Assembly: GCA_964567755.1 (NCBI GenBank)
Contig: CAZMNW010000023.1
Coordinates: 73,007 to 137,006, forward strand
Direction of reading: 5' to 3'
From: DASRJW01 sp964567755
GTDB taxonomy: Bacteria > Krumholzibacteriota > Krumholzibacteriia > G020349025
Length of the DNA stretch: 64,000 bases
The notes under the pieces are model-generated. The model was not told where the DNA came from, did not search any database, and saw nothing but the letters and a program-made list of their open reading frames with translations. The position numbers were made by a program, and so were the translations under genes. Positions within the stretch are counted from its first letter, which is position 1. The number at the start of each line of letters is the position of its first letter. Below, piece by piece: positions 27,421 to 36,056 of this stretch.

Positions 27421-28803
27421 TCACGAGAACAGCAACAGCCGCCTCATCTTTTCCAAGCGTTCTTGGAAAGATGAGTCCTGGCGGGCGAGCCGCGCGATCT
27501 TCCTATAGGCATGGAGGATCGTCGTGTGATCGCGTCCGCCAAACCTCTTGCCGATCTCGACAAGAGGAATTCCTGTCAGCTCACGCGTGAGATAGATAGC
27601 CGTCTGGCGCGGGAATACGAGCCGCTGCACCCGGCTCTTGGCCTTCATGGCTTCCACCGTCACACCGAATTCATTGGCGACGACCTTTTGGATCGTCGCG
27701 ATTCGCACCTCGCGCCGCTGCGGTCGCATGAAGCCCCGGAGAGCCTCCTCGGCCAACGGCACGGCCACCGGCTGTCCGGTCAGGCTCGCGAACGCCAGCA
27801 GGCGCACCAACGAACCTTCGAGCTCGCGGATGTTGCTGGTCACCCCTTTTGCGATGTGATACAGAACGTCGTCGGCAACTTCCACGCCCTGCTTCTCGAC
27901 TTTCTTGCGCAGGATCGCCACGCGAGTCTCGAAATCTGGCGGCGCCAGGTCGGTGATGAGACCGCTTTCGAAGCGGGACTGCAGGCGCTCCTCCAGCGAA
28001 TCGATCTCTTTGGGCGGTCGATCGCTGGCGATGACGATCTGCTTCTTGGCCGAGAACAGGTGATTGAAAGTGTGGAAGAACTCTTCCTGTGTTCCGGCCT
28101 TGCCCGAGAGGAACTGGATGTCATCGATGAGCAGCACGTCCACCGAGCGGTAGCGGTTCTTGAATTCCAGTGTGCGGCCTTGTCGGATGGCAAGGATGAG
28201 CTCGTTCATGAAGGTCTCGGAAGAAGTGTAATGAACGCGCTGGCCATGTTCCTCGGCGACGAAGTTACCGATGGCTTGCAGGAGATGCGTTTTCCCCAGG
28301 CCCACGCCGCCATAGATGAACAGCGGGTTGTAGGTGCGACCGGGCTTTTCTGCCACCGCAAGGCAGGCGGCGCACGTCAGCTGGCTGTGCGCGCCGATGA
28401 CGAAATCCTGAAAGGCGTAGCGTGGATCGAGACCATGTGCCATCTGCTGCTTTTCTGGTGGCCGCGACGCAGGCGTTTCGCTTCGCTCTGGGCCGCGCCG
28501 GATTCGCTGCGGCGCATGCGACCCGTTGGCGACGCAAAGGGTCACCGTCGGGCGGTGGCCCAGGACCAGCAGAGCCGCATCCCCGATCCGGTCCAGGTGG
28601 TGTTCCGCGAGCCAGTCGACGAAAAATTGGTTCGGACCCTCGACGACGAGCTCGCCCTCACGCACCTCGACAAGGCGCGTGGGCTCGAACCACGTCGAGT
28701 AGCTCTGCGGATTCACTTTCGCCCGGACGCGATCGAGAATGCGTCCCCACAGACTCGAAGGGCTCGACCCCTGAAGGACAGGGTCATCTTCTGTCGAGGA
28801 CAC
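27421..28803 (-). CDS. dnaA: Chromosomal replication initiator DnaA
   Basis: DnaA binds DnaA boxes and opens the origin. Domain I starts at about residue 17 (SLWGRILDRVRAKV; WFEPTRLVEVREGELVV). The AAA+ domain shows Walker A (GGVGLGKTH), Walker B (VLLIDDIQFLSGK), the arginine-finger region LEERLQSRFESGL and box VII. Domain IV has the DNA-binding signature GRDHTTILHAYRKI. The start is set at GTG 28803, which has AGGAG nine bases upstream and gives 460 residues, normal for DnaA. A GTG at 28968 would add 55 residues from AT-richer DNA that contains an inverted repeat and a DnaA-box-like site, so it is probably leader DNA. Confidence 0.95.
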   Translation of the reverse strand: MSSTEDDPVLQGSSPSSLWGRILDRVRAKVNPQSYSTWFEPTRLVEVREGELVVEGPNQFFVDWLAEHHLDRIGDAALLVLGHRPTVTLCVANGSHAPQRIRRGPERSETPASRPPEKQQMAHGLDPRYAFQDFVIGAHSQLTCAACLAVAEKPGRTYNPLFIYGGVGLGKTHLLQAIGNFVAEEHGQRVHYTSSETFMNELILAIRQGRTLEFKNRYRSVDVLLIDDIQFLSGKAGTQEEFFHTFNHLFSAKKQIVIASDRPPKEIDSLEERLQSRFESGLITDLAPPDFETRVAILRKKVEKQGVEVADDVLYHIAKGVTSNIRELEGSLVRLLAFASLTGQPVAVPLAEEALRGFMRPQRREVRIATIQKVVANEFGVTVEAMKAKSRVQRLVFPRQTAIYLTRELTGIPLVEIGKRFGGRDHTTILHAYRKIARLARQDSSFQERLEKMRRLLLFS

Positions 28804-29333
28804 GGAGTCATTCTCCTCGCCACGAGGCTCTGAAAAAGAGGGAGCACCCCAAGGCGCGACACCAGGAGGGGCGTAAATTTTCTTTACGCTTGTGGATTGG
28901 AGCGACAAGTCGTTGCCCGCGAGCGTGTTAGAAAAAACGTCCGGGACAGTCAAGCCGTGCGCGTCCACCTGGAAACCTCGCGCTCATGGTGACGAACTAT
29001 AACTTCTTGAATTCAAACGTTTTGTGCCGCTAGTCTCGGGCTGCTTTCCTGCGGCGCCGGGCAGTCTACCAAAAGGTCTCCAGCGTCGCAAGAGTCATCG
29101 GGAGCTCGAAGAAAAATCGTAACTTGCTTTAAAATAATTGTTTGCTCTTATCATTCCTGGCCTGTAAAGAAATTTACCTTCTCGACTGGCGCGTACAGTA
29201 GGGTGTGTGGAAAACGGCGATGGATGCGATGTGGAAGCGGTTTCCAGGCTCTTGACACTCCGCGGGTCGGTCCCTAGCCTAGGGGCCTCGATTCGGACTC
29301 AGCACATCGCCGTTCCCAGAAGAATGAGGGTTC
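28804..29333. other. Divergent intergenic region between dnaA and rpmH; dnaA control DNA and possible second origin part
   Basis: No gene was seen, apart from a possible 55-codon upstream extension of dnaA (28804-28968). It contains a perfect inverted repeat GCGTAAA-ttttc-TTTACGC (28871-28889) followed directly by TGTGGATTG (28891-28899, a weak DnaA box), and another near-consensus box TGTGGAAAA (29206-29214). A smaller inverted repeat GTAAA-gaaa-TTTAC lies near 29164-29177, and an AT-rich stretch at about 29125-29150 (TTTAAAATAATTGTTT). The rpmH promoter lies at the right end. Confidence 0.6.
29252..29280 (+). promoter_or_regulatory. Probable sigma-70 promoter of rpmH
   Basis: TTGACA at 29252-29257, a 17-bp spacer, then TAGCCT at 29275-29280. 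The -35 box is perfect and the -10 is weak. It points toward rpmH, 54 bp before its start codon. Confidence 0.6.
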
Positions 29334-29468
29334 ATGAAGCGCACCTACCAGCCGAGTTGCACACGCCGTAAGCGCCGGCATGGTTTCCGCAGCCGCATGG
29401 CGACGCGGGGAGGACGTCTCGTCCTGAAGCGGCGTCGGGCGCACGGCCGCAAGAAACTGACGGTCTAA
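29334..29468 (+). CDS. rpmH: Ribosomal protein bL34
   Basis: A 44-residue basic protein that begins MKRTYQPS and carries HGFRSRMATRGGRLVLKRRR, the unmistakable L34 pattern. It is part of the large ribosomal subunit. Residue 9 is Cys where Lys, Asn or Val is usual. It opens the classical rpmH-rnpA-yidD-yidC run. GAGGG lies four bases before the ATG. Confidence 0.98.
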   Translation: MKRTYQPSCTRRKRRHGFRSRMATRGGRLVLKRRRAHGRKKLTV

Positions 29469-29525
29469 AATTCACGTCCTTGGCCGCGTCCTTGGCCACG
29501 CCACGGCCAGCCGTGTGATGGGATC

Positions 29526-29903
29526 ATGTGGCCGACGCTGAAGAACCGCGGGCAGTTCGATCTCGTCTACTCGCAGGGCCACAAAAGAATCAGCTCGTCG
29601 CTTGTGATTTTCCATCTGGACAGCGCTCCCGACCAGAGGGTCGCCTACGTAGCAAGCCGCGTGGTGGGTGGAGCGGTGCAACGGAACCGCGCCAAGCGGT
29701 TGTTGCGTGTGGCATTTCGGCAAGTCACCAAGGATCGGCTGCTGCCGACCGGCTGGTTCGTGCTCATCGCGCGCGGGGGAATCCTGCGCCAGAGAAGCAC
29801 GGCAGTCATCCGCGAGTTGTCGGACGCGCTCGACAGCGCTCCGGCGCAGAACCGCCGTGCGCCGGTCTCGAGCAACGATCGCGCCGGGGAGGCGCCGTCG
29901 TGA
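29526..29903 (+). CDS. rnpA: Ribonuclease P protein component
   Basis: The 125-residue protein assists the RNase P RNA in trimming tRNA 5' ends. It has the basic RNR-type helix VQRNRAKRLLRVAFRQ and the preceding strand RVAYVASRVVGGA, both diagnostic. The last 25 residues are a non-conserved tail. It overlaps yidD by four bases (GTGA at 29900-29903). The RNase P RNA gene itself is not in this window. Confidence 0.95.
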   Translation: MWPTLKNRGQFDLVYSQGHKRISSSLVIFHLDSAPDQRVAYVASRVVGGAVQRNRAKRLLRVAFRQVTKDRLLPTGWFVLIARGGILRQRSTAVIRELSDALDSAPAQNRRAPVSSNDRAGEAPS

Positions 29904-30109
29904 AACAAGTGATGGTCTTCCTGGTACGCGGTTACCAGCTCGTCGTGTCGCCTTGCCTGCCGTCTGTCTGCATGTTCACCCCGAGCTGTTCGGAGTTTTC
30001 GGCGGAGGCATACCGGCGCCACGGGTTCTGGCGCGGAACGCAGTTGACGATCGCGCGGCTTCTGCGCTGCTGGCCCTGGACTGTTGGCGGTCACGACCCC
30101 GTTCCATGA
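29900..30109 (+). CDS. yidD: Membrane protein insertion efficiency factor YidD
   Basis: A 69-residue protein with the family core SPCLPSVCMFTPSCSEFS followed by AEAYRRHGFWRGTQLTIARL and the conserved CWPW...GGHDPVP end. It helps YidC-dependent insertion of membrane proteins. It begins with GTG overlapping the rnpA stop, so it shares translation with rnpA. Its end lies 46 bp before the yidC start. Confidence 0.95.
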   Translation: MKQVMVFLVRGYQLVVSPCLPSVCMFTPSCSEFSAEAYRRHGFWRGTQLTIARLLRCWPWTVGGHDPVP

Positions 30110-30155
30110 AGCACAGCGCGCGAGCGACACAATGTTTGCCGTGCAGGAGGAATCG

Positions 30156-32027
30156 ATGGAAAATCGCACCAAGATCGCTTTCCTCCTGATCGCGTTGGTG
30201 CTGGGGACGAATCTCGTGCTCATGGAGCGAGTAGGCCCCAAGCGGCCACGGCGGTCGGACGTCGCGGACAGCGCGGCAGCGCGCACCGAGACCGCAGGGC
30301 TTAAGCCCATCCCTGTGCCCTCGCCGGGCGCAGGAACCCCGGCGTCGGCGGCCAGCTCGGCCACCACCACGTTTCCGGATGCGTCGAGGTCGGACACAGA
30401 GATCATCGTCTACACGCCGCTCTATGAGGTGCACATCGCGACCGCCGGCGGTGTCATCACGTCATTGCGGCTCCCCGGTTTCGATTTGGGGAAAGACGGG
30501 GCCGTCGATCTGATTGCGGCGGACACGGGACTCTCCGGGCGCACCGCTCTCGGTGTGCATCTGGCGACAGTGGCCGGAGACTTGGACCTGACCCGGGCGC
30601 GGTTCGATGTAGTGACGCCGCTGCAAGAACCCGGCGTGATGCGTGTCGCCGCCGGGTCGGAGCCACAGCGATTGACCCTTCGGTCCGCCGCTGCGGCAGG
30701 CGGCGCCATCCTCGAACACTTTGTCTTCGATCCAGCCCGATACGTCATTGGCTTCGAACTCGAGCTCGAGCGCGGCGCGGGGATTCCCGAGGTGAGCGCG
30801 CTGACGGTGCAGTGGACGCGCGGTCTCGCCACCACCGAAGGCAATCAGAAGGACGACTGGGCAGCGTTCAAGGTCGCGGCGCGCGTGGACGGCGAAGTGC
30901 ACCGCCACGGACTCGGAGGCATGCTCGGCGGCGGCTCGGGCGAGAAAGAGAATAGTTATTCAGGCAATGTCGACTGGGTCAACGCGCAGTCGAAGTACTT
31001 CACCGTGGTGCTGATTCCCAAATCGCAAGAAGGGGGCACGCTGCGCCTGCGCACCGATGCCCGTGCTCATTGGCTCGGGTTCGACCTCACCCACCCGCTG
31101 GCGTGGAAGCGCGGGCCGCTCGAGGTCTACGACATTTACGCCGGCCCGATCGATGTGGATTTACTCGCCGAAAACGGGCGGGGTCTCGAGGCGATCGTGG
31201 ATCTCGGCTGGGCCTTCGTGCGCCCGATCTCGAAAATCGTCCTCGCCGGAATGAACTGGCTCTACGGCTTCATCCCCAACTACGGAGCCGTGATCCTCAT
31301 TCTATCGACAGTGACACAGCTGATGTTCTGGCCGCTGTCGCAGAAATCTTTCAGTTCCATGCGCAAGATGCAGAACTTGCAACCGATGGTGCAGGAGCTG
31401 AAGCGGCGCTACAAAGACAGTCCGCAGGAAATGAATCAGCAGATGATGGCGCTCTGGCGCAAGGAAGGCGTCAACCCGATGGGGGGTTGCATGCCGATGC
31501 TGGTGCAGGTCCCGGTGCTTTTTGCGCTGTACAGTGCGCTGCGCAGCACCATCGATCTGCGCGGGGCGCCGTTCGTGCTGTGGATGGACAACTTGGCGGC
31601 TCCGGACGTGCTGTTTCAGCTGCCATTTTCGATCCCGGGCCTCGGACCCGCCATCAGCGTGCTCCCCATCCTCATGGGCGCGGCCATGGTGTGGAGATCC
31701 GCCATCAGTCCGGCGATGCCGGGGATGACGGGTGCGGCGGCGCAGCAGCAAATCATCATGAAGTGGATCATGCCAATCGTGATGACATTCATCTTCTACA
31801 AGATGCCATCTGGCCTGGTGTTGTACTGGCTGGTGAACTCGGTCCTGGGTGTCTGGCAGCAGGTCTTGATCAATCGCAAGTTCGGGCCGGTCCCGGTGCC
31901 GCCCGCCTTGACGACGCCAGCGAAGCATGGGGGCAACGATGATGCGGCAGCAAGTCGAAGCGACGGGCAGCAGCCCCGACGCGGCGCTGGAAAAGGCGCT
32001 GACCGAGTTGGGGGCAAAGCGCGCTGA
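30156..32027 (+). CDS. yidC: Membrane protein insertase YidC
   Basis: A 623-residue insertase. One N-terminal helix (ENRTKIAFLLIALVLGTNLVL) leads into a large periplasmic beta-supersandwich domain (about residues 80-350), the Gram-negative type. It is followed by the conserved core (YGAVILILSTVTQLMFWPL; SMRKMQNLQPMVQELKRRY; NPMGGCMPMLVQVPVLFALY; YKMPSGLVLYWLVNSVL). The start at 30156 follows GGAGG by five bases. The C-terminal tail is basic (RRGAGKGADRVGGKAR), which helps bind ribosomes in relatives. It overlaps jag by about 90 bases. Confidence 0.97.
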   Translation: MENRTKIAFLLIALVLGTNLVLMERVGPKRPRRSDVADSAAARTETAGLKPIPVPSPGAGTPASAASSATTTFPDASRSDTEIIVYTPLYEVHIATAGGVITSLRLPGFDLGKDGAVDLIAADTGLSGRTALGVHLATVAGDLDLTRARFDVVTPLQEPGVMRVAAGSEPQRLTLRSAAAAGGAILEHFVFDPARYVIGFELELERGAGIPEVSALTVQWTRGLATTEGNQKDDWAAFKVAARVDGEVHRHGLGGMLGGGSGEKENSYSGNVDWVNAQSKYFTVVLIPKSQEGGTLRLRTDARAHWLGFDLTHPLAWKRGPLEVYDIYAGPIDVDLLAENGRGLEAIVDLGWAFVRPISKIVLAGMNWLYGFIPNYGAVILILSTVTQLMFWPLSQKSFSSMRKMQNLQPMVQELKRRYKDSPQEMNQQMMALWRKEGVNPMGGCMPMLVQVPVLFALYSALRSTIDLRGAPFVLWMDNLAAPDVLFQLPFSIPGLGPAISVLPILMGAAMVWRSAISPAMPGMTGAAAQQQIIMKWIMPIVMTFIFYKMPSGLVLYWLVNSVLGVWQQVLINRKFGPVPVPPALTTPAKHGGNDDAAASRSDGQQPRRGAGKGADRVGGKAR

Positions 32028-32613
32028 AGTCGCCTGCGAGATCCTGGATTCCGGAGGCGGTCGCTGGCTTGGCCTCTTCAAGGGGCGGCCGGCGCGTGTA
32101 CGCGTCGAACGCCTGGTGCACCGGCACGCCAACGCCGCTGAAGTCGTGTCCGAACTACTGCAATCGATGCAGATCGAAGCGCAAGTCGAAACGCGCGACG
32201 CGGATGGGGTGACCGAGATCACGATCCACACCCAAGGGCTCGACGGCTTGCTCATCGGCCGGCGCGGCGAAACCCTGGTGGCTTTGGAGCACTTGGCCGG
32301 ACGACTCGTCGGGCGCGAATTCGGTCAGGACGTGCAGCTGATCGTCGACGTCGGCGATTACCGCAAGCGCCGGCAGACGCAGCTGGTGCAGAAAGCGCAA
32401 GCGTTGGCCGAGAAGGTGCGCGTCACCGGTCGTGAGATCAACCTCGAGCCGTTGCACGCTCCGGATCGCCGCACCGTCCATATGGCGGTCGCTGACATTC
32501 CCGGAGTACGTACGTACACGGTCGGCCACGGGCTGCATCGCAACGTCGTGATCGCGCCAGCGGGTCGGCGCAGGGTGGAGGAGCCCGCGGGTGCCGACGT
32601 CCGCGCGCTTTGA
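31939..32613 (+). CDS. jag: Jag/KhpB family RNA-binding protein
   Basis: Three domains are visible: an N-terminal Jag_N domain (ATGSSPDAALEKALTELG; LDSGGGRWLGLFKGRPA), a KH domain with LLIGRRGETLVALEHLAG, and an R3H domain (LEPLHAPDRRTVHMAV...HGLHRNVVIAP). Jag/KhpB binds RNA and links translation with cell division and envelope growth. The start is taken at 31939 or 31942 (two adjacent ATGs behind GGGGG). The gene lies in a different frame from the yidC end and is co-transcribed with it, as in most bacteria. Confidence 0.93.
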   Translation: MMRQQVEATGSSPDAALEKALTELGAKRAEVACEILDSGGGRWLGLFKGRPARVRVERLVHRHANAAEVVSELLQSMQIEAQVETRDADGVTEITIHTQGLDGLLIGRRGETLVALEHLAGRLVGREFGQDVQLIVDVGDYRKRRQTQLVQKAQALAEKVRVTGREINLEPLHAPDRRTVHMAVADIPGVRTYTVGHGLHRNVVIAPAGRRRVEEPAGADVRAL

Positions 32614-34075
32614 CCCGGCAACCATCCGCGCGCGTGCGCCAGGAGTGGAGCGGAGCCTTTTGGCCGGGCATTTCGAGCAAACCATTGTTGCGCCGGCAAC
32701 GGCGACCGGGGCGGCCGGCCTCGCCGTCGTGCGCTTGAGCGGAGGCGGCGCCATCGGCATTGGCGCACGACTCTTCCGTGGCGCCGACCTAGAGAAAAGC
32801 GAGAGTCACCGCGCGCACCATGGGTTCGTGGTCGACGCCGCGAACACGCGCATCGACGAGGTGCTGGCGTTGGTGCTGCGCGCGCCAGGCAGCTACACCG
32901 GCGAGGACACCGTAGAGTTCTCCTGCCACGGCAGCGCGCAGGTCGTGGACGAGATCGTCGACGCCGCGTTGCGCGCGGGGGCGCGCCTGGCCGAGCCCGG
33001 CGAGTTCACCCGCCGGGCGTTCTTGAACGGCAAGCTCGACTTGAGCCAGGCCGAGGCGGTGGCCGATCTGATCGCGGCGCAAACACGCGCTGCCCGCCGC
33101 GCGGCGCTGGAGCAGCTACGCGGCCGACTTTCCGACCGCGTCCGCGACGCGCGTGACGCCCTGCTCGCCATGTTGGCAGAAATCGAAGCGAGTATCGATT
33201 TCGTCGACGAAGGCATCGAATTCATCGCGCACGACGAAGCGGTGCGTCGCGGCCAGAGCGCAGACGACATGATCGAAGCGCTGCTCGCCACCGCAGAAGA
33301 GGGCGTGGCTCTTCGCAGTGGAATTCGCGTCAGCCTTGCTGGCGCGCCCAACGTTGGCAAGAGCAGCCTGTTCAACGCGTTGGTGCGCAGTCCGCGCGCG
33401 ATCGTCACCGAGCATGCGGGCACGACACGCGATGTCGTGCACGAAACCTTGCGGTTGGGCGGTGCCTTGGTGCAGCTCGAAGATACCGCCGGCCTGCGCG
33501 CCGCGACGGCGGACCCGGTGGAGGCGATCGGCATCGAGCGCAGCCGCCGGAGCCATCGTGAAGCCGACATCGTATTGCTGGTCCTGGATGCCGCCCGCGC
33601 GCTGCAGGCCGAAGAAGCGGCCGCCATCCAAGACGCGGCGCCGGGCACGATCGTGGCGCTCAACAAAGTGGATTTGCTGCCCCCGGCGATGCGTGCGAGC
33701 GCCAAGACGGCCGCCACCTGGGTGCACGCACAAGGCGGCCGGTTGCCGGCCGGGATCGAAGCAGTCTCCGTGTCGGCGCAGACGCGCGCCGGCGTCGATT
33801 CACTCACGGCTGCTCTGGGACGACAAGTCGTGTCGCAGCGGCTGATGCTGCAGAACGATGGTCTCATCGCCATCAATCAACGGCACCGTGACATTCTGCT
33901 GCGAGCGCAGCAAGCGGTGCGCGCCTTCTTGGCCAGCCTGGAAGCGAGCGAGCCGGCCGAGATTCTCGCCGTCGATTTGCGTCAGGCCGTCGCGGTGCTC
34001 GGAGAGATCTCCGGCGAGCAGGTGAGCGAGGAGATCCTCGACGCGATTTTCTCGCGTTTCTGTATTGGCAAGTGA
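32591..34075 (+). CDS. mnmE: tRNA modification GTPase MnmE
   Basis: With MnmG it makes the cmnm5/nm5 group on U34 of certain tRNAs. The protein shows the N-terminal tetrahydrofolate-binding domain (TIVAPATATGAAGLAVVRLSG; YTGEDTVEFSCHGS). The G domain has G1 (GAPNVGKSS), the region HAGTTRDVVHE, G3 DTAG and G4 NKVD. The catalytic C-terminal FCIGK is present. Start is GTG at 32591 with GGAGG nine bases upstream, overlapping the end of jag. Length is 494 residues, slightly longer than typical because of a non-conserved N-terminal stretch of about 30 residues. Confidence 0.96.
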   Translation: MPTSARFDPATIRARAPGVERSLLAGHFEQTIVAPATATGAAGLAVVRLSGGGAIGIGARLFRGADLEKSESHRAHHGFVVDAANTRIDEVLALVLRAPGSYTGEDTVEFSCHGSAQVVDEIVDAALRAGARLAEPGEFTRRAFLNGKLDLSQAEAVADLIAAQTRAARRAALEQLRGRLSDRVRDARDALLAMLAEIEASIDFVDEGIEFIAHDEAVRRGQSADDMIEALLATAEEGVALRSGIRVSLAGAPNVGKSSLFNALVRSPRAIVTEHAGTTRDVVHETLRLGGALVQLEDTAGLRAATADPVEAIGIERSRRSHREADIVLLVLDAARALQAEEAAAIQDAAPGTIVALNKVDLLPPAMRASAKTAATWVHAQGGRLPAGIEAVSVSAQTRAGVDSLTAALGRQVVSQRLMLQNDGLIAINQRHRDILLRAQQAVRAFLASLEASEPAEILAVDLRQAVAVLGEISGEQVSEEILDAIFSRFCIGK

Positions 34076-34133
34076 ACGGCGCGGTGTCCGGCATGATCCA
34101 CACGACCGCTGCAAGCGCAGAAGGACGGAGTCC

Positions 34134-36056
34134 ATGACGCGGGATTACGACGTCATCGTCGTCGGTGCCGGGCATGCGGGATGTGAAGCGGGGTTGGCCA
34201 CGGCACGCATGGGTCTGCGCACGGCGGTCGTCACCCTGCGTCGCGACCGGATCGCTTTCATGCCATGCAATCCGGCCATCGGCGGACTCGGCAAAGGGCA
34301 TCTCGTGCGCGAGATCGATGCGCTCGGCGGCTGCATGGGGCGGGCGATCGACGCCACGGGAATTCAGTTCCGCATGCTGAATCGCAGCAAAGGACCCGCG
34401 GTTTGGTCGCCGCGCGCGCAAGCGGACAAGCAGCTCTACAGCGACTGGATGCGCGCGGCGCTTTTGACCCAAGCGAAACTGGAGATTCTCGAAACCAGTA
34501 TCGAGGCTCTTGTCGTCGAGGCGACGCCAGGTGGAACGCGGCGCATCCGCGCCGTCCGCATCGCGGATGGCAGCGAAATCGCCGCGCCCGCGGTGATTCT
34601 CACCACCGGGACGTTTCTCCGCGGCCTCATGCACACGGGTGAGGAGCGCGAGCCGGGTGGGCGCAGCGGCGAGCCCGCCGCCTCAGGCTTGTCCCCCGCA
34701 CTGCAGGCGCTCGGGATCGCGCTCGGACGCTTGAAGACGGGGACGCCGCCGCGGCTGGTGCGCGACAGTATCGATTTCTCCCGCTTCGAACCGCAAGCGG
34801 GCGACGAACCCCCACGGCCGTTTTCACACGCGACACAGAGCCTCGTGCTCGCACAGGTGCCGTGCTGGATCGCGTCGACGAACGAGAGCGTGCACTCCCT
34901 GATCCGCGCCAATCTGCATCGTGCGCCGATGTACAACGGACAGATTCACGGCACCGGTCCACGCTATTGCCCCTCTATCGAAGACAAGGTCGTGCGTTTC
35001 GCCGGCCGCCAACAGCACCTCCTGTTTCTCGAGCCGGAGGGACGTGCGTCCGCCGAGATCTACGTCAACGGATTGTCGACGAGCTTGCCACGTGACGTGC
35101 AGCGCGACATTGTGCGGCGAATTCAAGGGCTCGAGAACGCGAGTGTCGCGCGCTACGGTTACGCCGTCGAGTACGACTATGCGCCGTCGGGCCAGGTGCG
35201 TGACACGCTCGAGACGCGCGCCATCGACGGCTTGTATTTGGCCGGCCAGATCAACGGCACATCGGGATACGAAGAAGCGGCAGCACAAGGTTTGATGGCC
35301 GGGATCAACGCCGCCGCGCGCCTGCTCGCTCTACCCGCGCTCGTGCTGCAACGGTCGGAGGCCTACATCGGCGTCCTCCTCGACGACCTCGTGCGGCTCG
35401 AGCTCGTCGAGCCGTACCGCATGTTCACATCGCGAGCGGAGTTCCGGCTGGTGCTGCGAATCGACAACGCCGACGAGCGACTCATGCCGTACGCCGAACG
35501 CTACGGGCTCCTCGACGCGCCGCTTCGTCGACATCGTGAGCGCATGGAGGTCGATCGTGCGCATCTCGACGCTTTGTTGGGGCGGCGACTCGACGCGGCT
35601 GCGGTGCAGCGCATCGCGGCAAGCGCCAACGTTTGCATCGCCGGTGGGTCACACACCCTGGAGAAGCTGTTGCAGCTCGGGCTGCGTGTCGAGCAGGTGC
35701 GCGATGCGCTCCCGGAACTCGAAGCGGCCACTCCGGAGGCGCGCGAGAAACTCGAAGTGCGGGTGCGCTACGCCGGTTACGTTGCCCGACAAGCGCGCGA
35801 GGTCGCAGCCGCCCGACAGCTGGAGGATCACGCCATTCCAGGAACACTTAAATTTACCGAAATTTCAGGCCTGAGCACGGAATCCATGCAAAAGCTGGAG
35901 AAGCTCCGCCCGCGGACGCTGGGGCAGGCGAGCCGCATCGACGGGGTGCGCGCAGCCGACATGGCGCTCCTGCAGGTGCATGTAGAACGACATCGCCGCC
36001 ATGAGCGGGCGGCTCTAGCCGCCGGACTGTTGAATGCAGGTGCTGCCAATGTCTGA
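34134..36056 (+). CDS. mnmG: tRNA uridine 5-carboxymethylaminomethyl modification enzyme MnmG
   Basis: The FAD-dependent partner of MnmE. N-terminal FAD site VIVVGAGHAGCEAGLATAR is followed by MPCNPAIGGLGKGHLVREID, the MnmG signature. GSYCPSIEDKV-like GPRYCPSIEDKVVRF and the second signature LYLAGQINGTSGYEEAAAQG are present. The C-terminal helical domain ends with EISGLSTESMQKL. Length is 640 residues, normal. Start 34134 has GGACGGAG three bases upstream. It overlaps rsmG by eight bases. Confidence 0.97.
   Translation: MTRDYDVIVVGAGHAGCEAGLATARMGLRTAVVTLRRDRIAFMPCNPAIGGLGKGHLVREIDALGGCMGRAIDATGIQFRMLNRSKGPAVWSPRAQADKQLYSDWMRAALLTQAKLEILETSIEALVVEATPGGTRRIRAVRIADGSEIAAPAVILTTGTFLRGLMHTGEEREPGGRSGEPAASGLSPALQALGIALGRLKTGTPPRLVRDSIDFSRFEPQAGDEPPRPFSHATQSLVLAQVPCWIASTNESVHSLIRANLHRAPMYNGQIHGTGPRYCPSIEDKVVRFAGRQQHLLFLEPEGRASAEIYVNGLSTSLPRDVQRDIVRRIQGLENASVARYGYAVEYDYAPSGQVRDTLETRAIDGLYLAGQINGTSGYEEAAAQGLMAGINAAARLLALPALVLQRSEAYIGVLLDDLVRLELVEPYRMFTSRAEFRLVLRIDNADERLMPYAERYGLLDAPLRRHRERMEVDRAHLDALLGRRLDAAAVQRIAASANVCIAGGSHTLEKLLQLGLRVEQVRDALPELEAATPEAREKLEVRVRYAGYVARQAREVAAARQLEDHAIPGTLKFTEISGLSTESMQKLEKLRPRTLGQASRIDGVRAADMALLQVHVERHRRHERAALAAGLLNAGAANV

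Noticed and set aside
28804..28968. 55-residue N-terminal extension of DnaA from GTG 28968
   Set aside because: The DNA is AT-richer and carries an inverted repeat and a box; AGGAG before 28803 gives a normal-length DnaA.
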